Assembly: GCA_050175155.1 (NCBI GenBank)
Contig: JBFXJF010000043.1
Span: 1 to 11,264 of the forward strand
Length of the DNA: 11,264 nucleotides
Direction: 5' to 3'
DNA from: JBFXJF01 sp050175155
GTDB taxonomy: Bacteria; Bacillota; Bacilli; Tepidibacillales; Tepidibacillaceae
Part shown: positions 5,714 through 11,264 of the stretch, piece by piece
Layout of the letters: the number at the start of each line of letters is the position of its first letter
Numbering within the stretch: the stretch's first letter is position 1
The notes under the pieces: generated by a model
Databases searched by the model: none
What the model was told of the DNA's origin: nothing
Seen by the model: the letters and a program-made list of their open reading frames with translations, nothing else
Made by a program: the position numbers and the translations under genes

Positions 5714-6479
5714 GTAGACTATAAATCGTAAATACAATTATCCAACATGACAGAGCTAAGGATGCCCCGGAGGTAAAAGATTGTTCTCTTTTTGCAAAAG
5801 TCTTTTCAACCAGATCTGTCTTATATGTTGACGCAAATTTATCTCCGAAAACATTCATATCATAGCAGCTTTCTGTTTGACGCGCCATATAGACTGCAAT
5901 AATCGTTGTAGGAATAGTGAATATTGAGATAATAGCGATTGGTAATGCATTAACCGATATATAAGCCAATACAAATGGTAATGGTTCAAGTAAAAAACCC
6001 GCCCAAAAGAACCACCTCTTGTTTGCATTTTTCTCCGATTCCATTGCTGTCACATCATAAGCGGCTATTCTTTTTCGATCTTTTGATTTTTTTTCATTTG
6101 ATGCTTTGTAAAACATTGCTTTCATGGCGTTATATACAATCACTGAAATGGTTCCCACTCCGACAGGAGTCATGACACATGTTTTTGTGCTGGTAAATCC
6201 GTCATTACCCCCATTAAAAGACTCTCCAAATGCAACAAGTGCCAAGTAGAATCCAGTCATCACACTTGTCAACGCGAAAATTGCGCTGTTTATTCCTATT
6301 TCAGTAATGTAGTCTTTAGGTGGAACATACTCGCCTACATCCTTTTTAATTGTCTCCAGCAGTTCATGTTTTTTATCATTTTTATTTTCTTTTGAGTTCT
6401 TTATTTCAATTGCATCATTACCAAATATAGCAAAACAATAAAGAGTAATAATCAAAAATATCAGGTATTTTTTGAACAT
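5694..6479 (-). CDS. Unrecognised signal-peptide membrane protein
   Basis: A 261-residue protein I cannot assign to a family. It starts with a signal peptide or anchor (MFKKYLIFLIITLYCFAIFG, likely cut near residue 20), then a Lys-rich polar stretch to about 55. Hydrophobic segments follow near 61-85, 103-122, 156-176, 177-199 and 237-256, so it is a polytopic inner-membrane protein. Basic residues cluster between the second and third segments (EKKSKDRKRIAAYD). GGAG precedes the ATG and a promoter lies at 6504-6531, so it is probably its own unit rather than part of the operon to its right. The last six codons (LNNSAR) and the stop lie in the transposase-tail remnant, so the original C-terminus has been replaced. 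It resembles the operon at 6832-8951 only in general style. Confidence 0.75.
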   Translation of the reverse strand: MFKKYLIFLIITLYCFAIFGNDAIEIKNSKENKNDKKHELLETIKKDVGEYVPPKDYITEIGINSAIFALTSVMTGFYLALVAFGESFNGGNDGFTSTKTCVMTPVGVGTISVIVYNAMKAMFYKASNEKKSKDRKRIAAYDVTAMESEKNANKRWFFWAGFLLEPLPFVLAYISVNALPIAIISIFTIPTTIIAVYMARQTESCYDMNVFGDKFASTYKTDLVEKTFAKREQSFTSGASLALSCWIIVFTIYSLLNNSAR

Positions 6480-6503
6480 CCCATCTCCTTTCTCATGTCT
6501 TCC

Positions 6504-6531
6504 ATTATACCCATTCTCCTTCTATTTTCAA
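6504..6531 (-). promoter_or_regulatory. Promoter of the 5694-6479 membrane-protein gene
   Basis: TTGAAA (6526-6531), 16 bases, then TATAAT (6504-6509) in the context GGTATAATGG on the minus strand, about 25 bases before the ATG at 6479. Confidence 0.6.
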
Positions 6532-6561
6532 CTCTCATATTCCGTCATTACAGTGAGTCTT

Positions 6562-6588
6562 AGCAGAAGCAATCTCTATGCTTCTGCT
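6562..6588. terminator. Perfect 10-bp hairpin, possible terminator
   Basis: AGCAGAAGCA (6562-6571) and TGCTTCTGCT (6579-6588) form a perfect 10-bp stem with a 7-base loop. On the plus strand a T-rich tract (ATTCTTTTTTC) follows about seven bases later; on the minus strand no T run follows. It sits just upstream of the promoter at 6504-6531, so it could instead separate that promoter from read-through of the operon to its right. Confidence 0.45.
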
Positions 6589-6686
6589 TGATCTATTCTT
6601 TTTTCTACCTCGTTCCGAGTTTATCAGCGATAGTGTCCTCATATAATGTAATTAATACACTATGAATGATGGTTTGTCAATATATG

Positions 6687-6838
6687 GGAAGTAAAAATTG
6701 GACACTACACTAAACGAACCTCATTCCGCCCTCTCTTATCTCTCTCCTCAACAAGCTCTCATCGGTCTAAAAGATATTATCCTCGCTCAAAGAAAAGCCA
6801 ATCTTGTTTATGCTAAATCTATCTCGCTGAATTACTCC
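6687..6838 (+). mobile_element. Transposase-tail remnant, copy 2 (~150 bp)
   Basis: A near-identical direct copy of 5563-5713, starting GGAAGTAAAAATTGGACACT. On the plus strand it reads TTLNEPHSALSYLSPQQALI, then GLKDIILAQRKANLVYAKS, the better-preserved transposase C-terminus of the two. Homology between the copies stops at the same point (5713 and 6838), so this is a discrete short element rather than a chance insertion edge. The left end joins the coding tail directly after an upstream in-frame stop, suggesting an internally deleted insertion sequence. It truncates the small gene at 6832-6960. Confidence 0.7.
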
Positions 6839-6960
6839 GATTTAGAATATATTTCTTCAAAACAGATTTCTGCAATTTTTTGATGTGTTGTAATATTGTC
6901 AGCAGTGATTAATTCAGTGATGATAATACTAAAAGTTAGAAACACTAATAATTTCTTCAT
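6832..6960 (-). pseudogene. Signal-peptide gene truncated by the transposase remnant
   Basis: The ATG at 6958-6960 overlaps the stop of the upstream gene as ATGA, exactly like the junction at 7547-7550, so this was the fourth gene of the operon. It encodes MKKLLVFLTFSIIITELITA, then DNITTHQKIAEICFEEIYSK and two more residues before a stop. The first 20 residues form a clear signal peptide with an Ala at the cleavage position. At 6838 the frame runs into the transposase remnant, where it stops at once after 42 codons. The original protein was almost certainly longer. Whether the short product is made is unknown. Confidence 0.6.
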
Positions 6961-7550
6961 AAATCCTTCCTTGACAATTCTTCATAATATTTTATTACAC
7001 CGCTTCTAAATCCGTTCTTGTAAGTTTCAGATTTTTCATTATATTCAATTGAGTTTTCAAATTCCTTCATGAGCTTTGACTCGCTTATTTTATTTTTGTG
7101 AACCTTGTCATTTAGTATTAATTGCTGTAAAGTATTTTTAACTAAGGAAAATCCTTGTGGGATAATGTAAACCATTGCACCATAATTCGGAGTATACCCA
7201 AATATTAGGTTGAATATCACTCCTGCTGTAAATGTCAGAAATATCTGTGAAACAATTGCTGCTACTCCAAATGAAGCAAATAAAAGTGATTCCCCAGCTG
7301 CTATGATTAAAAATAGCCCTGCTTGATATAATTGAATCATATACAAAGTGGCTATTCCAGCAATAATTTGATTCTTTATAAAAATACTTATATTCTCTTT
7401 AATAATTTCTTTCTGAATTTCCAAATTTTCATTTTTTGCTTTTTCGTATCCACTTCTAAACCCACTCTCATATTCTTTTCTTAAGCTATTCTCAGCATAG
7501 AGATCCAAGATGATTGAAATCACAATAATAAAGATAATTAATTTTTTCAT
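6957..7550 (-). CDS. Unrecognised signal-peptide membrane protein with paired GFRSG motifs
   Basis: A 197-residue protein of no family I recognise. It has a signal peptide (MKKLIIFIIVISIILDLYA, cut before ENS). A hydrophobic core runs from about 61 to 118 with two or three membrane segments (IIAGIATLYMIQLYQAGLFL and VAAIVSQIFLTFTAGVIFNL). The same motif lies on both sides of this core: YESGFRSGYEKAK at 27-39 and YKNGFRSGVIKYYEE at 177-191. Two related amphipathic ends around a membrane core could bind each other or a common partner. Its ATG overlaps the stop of the gene before it by four bases (ATGA), and its own stop overlaps the next start in the same way, so expression is translationally coupled. 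Confidence 0.75.
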   Translation of the reverse strand: MKKLIIFIIVISIILDLYAENSLRKEYESGFRSGYEKAKNENLEIQKEIIKENISIFIKNQIIAGIATLYMIQLYQAGLFLIIAAGESLLFASFGVAAIVSQIFLTFTAGVIFNLIFGYTPNYGAMVYIIPQGFSLVKNTLQQLILNDKVHKNKISESKLMKEFENSIEYNEKSETYKNGFRSGVIKYYEELSRKDL

Positions 7551-8077
7551 AAAAACAATGTATTAAACATGAAAGTAACCAATTCAAATCCTAAAACTGC
7601 AAAGAAAAAATAGAAAGTATTATCTTCAAACCATGTAATATCTGCAGTAGAGTAATATGATAAAAATGCTGTCATTGTAAGAGTCAGATAACTTAATTTT
7701 ATCATTGATTTATTAAAATCCGACTTTTTCCCATTACTCTTGATTTTTTCAAGGTATTTCATCCTTTTTTTTAGCGAATGAGCATCTTTTGTCGAATAAA
7801 ACGCCGCAAATTCCTTATCGTTTACAACCTCTTCCGGCTTTTCCATAAATTTATTATAATCATATTGGACTCCGTCTATCTTAATACTATCGGTAGCAAT
7901 ATTTATTAGTCTGCCTAATTCAGCATACTTCATACCCTTTATATAATAACTTTCTACTACTGAATAACCTTCTTTTAGTCTATTAATATTTATATCATAT
8001 TCAAATACTCTGTCTGCATTTAGCAAATTAAATGCTGTAGCAAACAAAATTATGAAAAATGCTCTACGGAGATTCAT
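7547..8077 (-). CDS. Unrecognised signal-peptide membrane protein
   Basis: A 176-residue protein with no recognised family. Residues 1-21 form a signal peptide (MNLRRAFFIILFATAFNLLNA before DR). A soluble, tyrosine-rich part follows to about 120 (EYDININRLKEGYSVVESYY, and a basic KKRMKYLEKIKSNGKK stretch). Two hydrophobic segments near 125-142 and 153-175 end almost at the C-terminus (FELVTFMFNTLFL). It thus appears as an exported domain held by a C-terminal membrane hairpin. AAGGA lies seven bases before the ATG at 8077, which is inside the end of the preceding gene (14-base overlap). It is the middle gene of the operon and probably forms a complex with its neighbours. Confidence 0.75.
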   Translation of the reverse strand: MNLRRAFFIILFATAFNLLNADRVFEYDININRLKEGYSVVESYYIKGMKYAELGRLINIATDSIKIDGVQYDYNKFMEKPEEVVNDKEFAAFYSTKDAHSLKKRMKYLEKIKSNGKKSDFNKSMIKLSYLTLTMTAFLSYYSTADITWFEDNTFYFFFAVLGFELVTFMFNTLFL

Positions 8078-8951
8078 AAATCATTCCTTTAACTGTTATT
8101 ATGTCTTTATATTCTTTATCTTCTATTCTTCTCAATAATAAATATCTGGCTAAAGATTCATCGGTTAAGCTATTGATTATTGCATTGGTAAGTAAGATAG
8201 CAAGATCAAAAGTTGTTGTTGATTTACTGCTGTTCCATCCAGTACCTATCATATGAGTGTAATAATATGCATATATTGACAGGAAAATTCCTTCAAAGAC
8301 TTTTAAAATTGTGCTTTTCAAATACTCGTTTTTATACTCTTTGCGTGATTTTTCCATTCCATACTGAAATCTATCAAACATATCTTTTGATGATTCATTA
8401 AATTCTGATAACTTATTTTTGATAAAAATATTGGATACTTCAGATAGCAAAAGATAACTGATTGAGAATAGCGTGAACCATATTTTATTTTTTATAACAT
8501 CTTTATCTCCCGAAGTTCTTATCGTTTTAAAAACAATGCAAACTCCTGTTATTGCTAATAGTGCAGTCACCCATTTGAAATCTGCTATCTTCTTTATTTT
8601 TGAACCATTCCAATTATATTTTCCCTTTATCTTTTCATAATTTACAGCTATATGATTATTCTGCGGAATATTTAACAATTTGCAAATGTCATTTATTGTA
8701 GTTTTCTCCCTTGTTGATTCAATCGAAATCAAATATATAGCTGAATCCGCATCCGATTTCAGTACCCTATATTCTGTATCAACATAATCATCTATCTTTT
8801 CACCATAATTAACAGTTAGAAGCACTTCAGAAATGTTTTCATTTTTCTTTTCAATTCCTATTATGTCATACGGGAACACATTGACCGTGATAAAGCATAT
8901 CAGTATTGTTAACATTATCGATTTTGTTCTACTCTTTAATATTTTTCCCAT
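8064..8951 (-). CDS. Unrecognised signal-peptide membrane protein, first gene of the operon
   Basis: A 295-residue protein not assigned to a family. After a basic N-terminus, a signal peptide or anchor spans residues 12-27 (IMLTILICFITVNVFP). Residues ~30-120 form an exported or surface domain of mixed strands and helices (ISEVLLTVNYGEKIDDYVDT). Membrane segments follow near 124-142 (WVTALLAITGVCIVF), 157-177 (WFTLFSISYLLLSEVSNIF), 214-234 and possibly 246-262. Between them lies a charged stretch (DRFQYGMEKSRKEYKNEYLK). It is led by the promoter at 9008-9036. The ribosome site is weak (GGGG four bases before the ATG), so a start at Met13 is conceivable but would shorten the signal peptide. 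It shares 14 bases with the next gene. Confidence 0.72.
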   Translation of the reverse strand: MGKILKSRTKSIMLTILICFITVNVFPYDIIGIEKKNENISEVLLTVNYGEKIDDYVDTEYRVLKSDADSAIYLISIESTREKTTINDICKLLNIPQNNHIAVNYEKIKGKYNWNGSKIKKIADFKWVTALLAITGVCIVFKTIRTSGDKDVIKNKIWFTLFSISYLLLSEVSNIFIKNKLSEFNESSKDMFDRFQYGMEKSRKEYKNEYLKSTILKVFEGIFLSIYAYYYTHMIGTGWNSSKSTTTFDLAILLTNAIINSLTDESLARYLLLRRIEDKEYKDIITVKGMIYESP

Positions 8952-9007
8952 TTGCCCCGACTTTTATTTAAAGATTTATTATATTTCAATAATTTAAATC
9001 AAAATTA

Positions 9008-9036
9008 ATTCTACTGATTTTATTATTTTTTGTCAA
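9008..9036 (-). promoter_or_regulatory. Promoter of the membrane-protein operon
   Basis: TTGACA (9031-9036), 17 bases and TAGAAT (9008-9013, five of six) on the minus strand, with a leader of about 50 bases before the ATG at 8951. Confidence 0.65.
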
Positions 9037-9096
9037 CACTTAAATGGCTGTGAGTTTTAAATTAAACATTTTACAAGCAAAAAATGGTCTTTCTTT

Positions 9097-9215
9097 CTTC
9101 AACTATCAACTATAAACCAAAAACTATTAACTCCTATTTTACCAGCAACAAGCGTACTATTTTATTCTTGCCCATGGCACACGGCACATGGCTCACGGCT
9201 TCTTGTCAACCCGCA
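9097..9215. repeat. Single degenerate unit of the ~100-bp repeat fused to the GC-rich module
   Basis: TCAACTATCAACTATAAACC, then AAACTATTAACTCCTATTTTACCAGC and a shortened AACAAGCGTAC correspond to arrays A and B but lack the ACAAGCATACTC part. The GC-rich block GGCTCACGGC (9190-9199) follows, then TCTTGTCAAC as at 5470-5479. No gene lies in 9037-9275. Confidence 0.65.
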
Positions 9216-9275
9216 ACTCGTAACTGTTTTTATTCTCTTGACTTTACAAATTTGCAATCTCCGTCCTAATCTGTT

Positions 9276-10199
9276 CTAATTTTTCTTAATCTCCATTTTT
9301 AAAAGATCCTCAACCCAATATTTTTTTATTGATGCGTGATACTGCTTAATCATATTTTCATCAAGTTTAAAATACTTTATTATTTGTATATAAGTATCTA
9401 TAGTATAATTAAAACAATTTAATGTTGTTATATTTGCACTGGCTGGTGCTCGAAGTTGTTTTATAAGAGCTCTCTCATCATCATATGATATATCTCTTAG
9501 AGCATCTTGAGAATGTACCTTGCTTGAACCAAATCTATAATTTATCTCGTATGTCGCTGGTAATTTTAACCTATCAGCAAGTTCTTTAATGTTTTTTGGT
9601 CCTCCGAATAAAGAATACCATTGTTTTCTATTTTTCTTCGGTTTAGTATCGTACTCATATTTTACTTCGTTGAATATTGGATTGTGAATGTTCAATTCTA
9701 CTATGGCAATTTCATTATCAATTGAACTAATTGTTGGTAATCTAGAATTATTTAGATATTTGTCTCTTTTAAGCATCTCTTTAAGTGAAATGTTTTCAGG
9801 AGTCTTGTCTTTTAATTTATTATACCATTTTAATTGTTCTAAGAGATAGTAGAAATAGTATGATTTTCCACGTCTTTCTACATCTTTTTCTAAAATATAA
9901 TTTAAGTAAAGATAAGACTCAAAAAGCATTCTGTTTAACCGTTCCGCATTGTCGACAGAAGATATTTTTATCAAGTCGGATATCCCATCTATAATGTCAA
10001 TGTGGTTTCTTAAATGCATTATTATTGAAATATCCTGATTCTCAAGATTTTTCTTCATAATTTCATTTATAATATGAGTACCTACATTTGCTAGTTTATA
10101 AAGACTGTCCGAAAATATCTCTAGCCTTTTCCGAACTTCATCATTATCGTTGTAATTTCTTGGTAGTACTTCCATTACTGGCATATCCCATATTTCCAT
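9276..10199 (-). CDS. DUF5677-like protein
   Basis: A mainly helical soluble protein of 307 residues. The long helices with RMLFESYLYLNYIL (about 90-103), the WYSLFGGPKNIKELADRL segment (194-211) and YRFGSSKVHSQD (221-232) resemble the DUF5677 family. That family has a conserved helical core with an S-x-x-H motif and no established biochemical activity; it often turns up in accessory and defence-rich regions. There is no signal peptide or membrane segment, so it acts in the cytoplasm. Two ATGs are adjacent. I chose the second (10199) because AGGAGG then lies at a five-base spacing, against two for the first. It stands alone, with repeats after it and 161 bases before it, so its role must be judged from distant relatives. 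The family call is from motif memory. Confidence 0.6.
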   Translation of the reverse strand: MEIWDMPVMEVLPRNYNDNDEVRKRLEIFSDSLYKLANVGTHIINEIMKKNLENQDISIIMHLRNHIDIIDGISDLIKISSVDNAERLNRMLFESYLYLNYILEKDVERRGKSYYFYYLLEQLKWYNKLKDKTPENISLKEMLKRDKYLNNSRLPTISSIDNEIAIVELNIHNPIFNEVKYEYDTKPKKNRKQWYSLFGGPKNIKELADRLKLPATYEINYRFGSSKVHSQDALRDISYDDERALIKQLRAPASANITTLNCFNYTIDTYIQIIKYFKLDENMIKQYHASIKKYWVEDLLKMEIKKN

Positions 10200-10363
10200 C
10201 ATAACCTCCTTTTGATTTTATAATCTACTGATGCTATTTACAATCTCCATTAGTTTAAGACTAACAGGTCTTCACCCATTCTTTCAAATAAGTTCCGTCT
10301 CCACATTTCCTTCAAAAGTATTGACAAAACCTATCGTCCCCATCAATCGAATTGCTTGCCTCC

Positions 10364-10810
10364 TTAAAAAAGATCCTTGTCATCGAACATGGTACAATAT
10401 GCGTCTTTTTCACTTACGCACCGAGTTGGACATATTTCACAAACACTGAGTTGTTTATCCCACGCTTTTGAAATTGCATCCAGCATTTTATTAACCAGTT
10501 TGTCACTGAGATTTGGGAAATATGATTCTACCATTTCATACGAAAAGTATACCTTTTCGATTCTATCCGATAGTTTTTGTAAGATAATATCCTTCATCTT
10601 CTTCGATAAATAAATTGAAAACTCAGCAATAGCATTTTCATCAATCTTGTATTTCCTTAGTCGTTTTCCGAGATTTTCATTAACTTCATCGTAAATACCC
10701 ATAGACAATTCATAACAAAACCAGTTTAGTTTTATTTTCTCACTCTCACTGTAATAAAATGAAGTCGGTTTTATCATGCTTATTCCAGATTTGCCTTCTT
10801 TTGTTTTCAT
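10364..10810 (-). CDS. Unrecognised small protein with a C-terminal cysteine cluster
   Basis: A 148-residue soluble protein I cannot name. Residues ~20-120 look helical (FCYELSMGIYDEVNENLGKR, IILQKLSDRIEKVYF). The C-terminus carries four cysteines, C124-x2-C127-x3-C131-x7-C139 (SVCEICPTRCVSEKDAYCTM), a spacing suited to binding zinc or an iron-sulphur cluster. Only a weak AAGG lies before the ATG at 10810, so Met12 could be the real start. Reading in its direction, the gene follows the attC-like hairpin at 10865-10930 by about 55 bases, as a gene cassette would. No partner gene overlaps it. The 160 bases after its stop hold no gene that I can support. Confidence 0.6.
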   Translation of the reverse strand: MKTKEGKSGISMIKPTSFYYSESEKIKLNWFCYELSMGIYDEVNENLGKRLRKYKIDENAIAEFSIYLSKKMKDIILQKLSDRIEKVYFSYEMVESYFPNLSDKLVNKMLDAISKAWDKQLSVCEICPTRCVSEKDAYCTMFDDKDLF

Positions 10811-10864
10811 TGTTATCGTTACCTTTCATTATGTATTCAATTTAAAATATCTCACTGCCATTTC

Positions 10865-10930
10865 ATATAACGAACAATTGTTTGCGAAGCGCCCAAAGGG
10901 CGTTTAGCGTAGCGTCGCAAACATAAAGTT
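10865..10930. repeat. Nested imperfect palindrome, possible integron attC site
   Basis: The outer arms GTTTGCGA (10880-10887) and TCGCAAAC (10915-10922) pair perfectly. Inside lies a second stem, CGCCC-AAA-GGGCG (10890-10902). Further out, AAC (10869-10871) faces GTT (10928-10930) across mismatched bases. Read on the minus strand, the end GTTATAT (10871 to 10865) is near the attC core GTTRRRY, and a gene begins shortly after. The GC content is far above the surroundings. It could instead be a simple hairpin or a decayed insertion-sequence target. Confidence 0.45.
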
Positions 10931-10944
10931 GATAATGGCTCTCT

Positions 10945-11264
10945 TGTCAAGACACAAGATTTTGATAAATTGTGTTTATTGTTAAGCTGTTTGAACATTC
11001 GTAATATCTCCATAAACTTCAGATGGAGTTTTGTATCCTAATGATTGATGCTCTCTTTTATTGTTATAGTGATCAAAGTAATCTTTCAGCCCTTCTCTTA
11101 GCTCCTTAATCGTATCAAACATCCAGATGTAAGCATACTCATATTTAACTGTTCTCCACAACCGCTCTATGAAGATATTATCCACAGCACGACCCTTGCC
11201 GTCCATGCTTATCTTTATCTTCTTATCTTCAAGTATCTTTGTAAAGTCATTTGCCGTATACTGA
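10945..11264 (-). mobile_element. IS3-family insertion sequence, partial at the window edge
   Basis: The transposase end lies at 10982. Beyond it, TGTCAAGACACAAGATTTTG begins at 10945 with the TG usual for IS3-type ends, so I take this as the element's edge. That boundary is inferred; the other end is outside the window. Confidence 0.6.
10982..11264 (-). CDS. IS3-family transposase OrfB, C-terminal part
   Basis: The reading frame enters from the right edge and covers about 93 residues of the integrase-core (rve) domain. It includes QYTANDFTKILEDKKI, the hallmark SMDGKGRAVDN and FIERLWRTVKYEYAY, whose Glu is the last residue of the DDE triad. The usual ending HYNNKREHQSLGYKTPSEVY follows. In IS3 elements this protein, made by frameshifting with OrfA, cuts and joins the element's ends. 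The two Asp residues lie outside the window. The frame continues upstream of the internal ATG at 11206, so that ATG is not the start. The visible part is intact, which suggests a recent insertion compared with the decayed remnants at 5563 and 6687. Confidence 0.92.
   Translation of the reverse strand, partial: QYTANDFTKILEDKKIKISMDGKGRAVDNIFIERLWRTVKYEYAYIWMFDTIKELREGLKDYFDHYNNKREHQSLGYKTPSEVYGDITNVQTA

Noticed and set aside
6698..6883. 61-codon plus-strand frame as a gene
   Set aside because: It begins at a TTG inside the transposase remnant, and its last 15 or so codons are antisense to the truncated signal-peptide gene.
10215..10243. TTGTAA-17-TAAAAT as a promoter for the DUF5677-like gene
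   Set aside because: The hexamers are weak and the transcript would start on the ribosome site itself.
10231..10363. Possible gene fragment between the DUF5677-like and cysteine-cluster genes
   Set aside because: Only short frames such as MGTIGFVNTFEGNVETELI are open, with no family match and no start signal.

Overview
The window is AT-rich bacterial DNA in which every convincing gene lies on the minus strand. Long spacers full of dispersed repeats separate small gene modules. Promoters match the sigma-70 consensus well (TTGACA, 16-17 bases, TATAAT-like) and Shine-Dalgarno sites are strong. Secreted and membrane proteins with Lys-rich, Ile/Leu-rich signal peptides suggest an AT-rich bacterium, perhaps spirochaete-like, but nothing seen here fixes the phylum.

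Layout from left to right. Positions 1-105: the first codons of a gene leaving the window, with a perfect promoter and almost no leader. Positions 252-580: tandem ~100-bp repeat array A. Positions 669-1839: a Fic-family protein of the self-inhibited type, with its promoter and a dyad over the -35. Positions 2079-3293: an overlapping pair made of an HTH-Panacea (DUF4065) antitoxin and a RelE/ParE-like toxin. Positions 3435-3865: repeat array B, the same unit as A. Positions 3895-5376: a three-gene toxin-antitoxin-chaperone (TAC) operon of MqsR-like toxin, MqsA-like antitoxin with zinc finger, HTH and C-terminal tail, and SecB-like chaperone. A perfect 14-bp palindrome sits in its promoter. Positions 5563-6838: two ~150-bp copies of a transposase-tail remnant flanking a membrane-protein gene. 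Positions 6832-9036: an operon of three intact unrecognised signal-peptide/membrane proteins plus a fourth cut off by the second remnant. Positions 9097-9215: a degenerate repeat unit. Positions 9276-10199: a DUF5677-like protein. Positions 10364-10810: a small protein with a cysteine cluster. Positions 10865-10930: a nested hairpin resembling an integron attC site. Positions ~10945 to the end: an IS3-family insertion sequence truncated by the window edge.

The whole reads as a toxin-antitoxin/defence accessory island. The Fic, Panacea and TAC modules each have their own promoter and lie between copies of repeats, which could serve as recombination substrates for gain and loss of modules. The best-supported system is the TAC operon. 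Its gene order, the overlap of antitoxin and chaperone, and the antitoxin tail all fit chaperone-dependent control of an MqsR-type RNase toxin. The most clearly undescribed part is the membrane-protein operon at 6832-8951.
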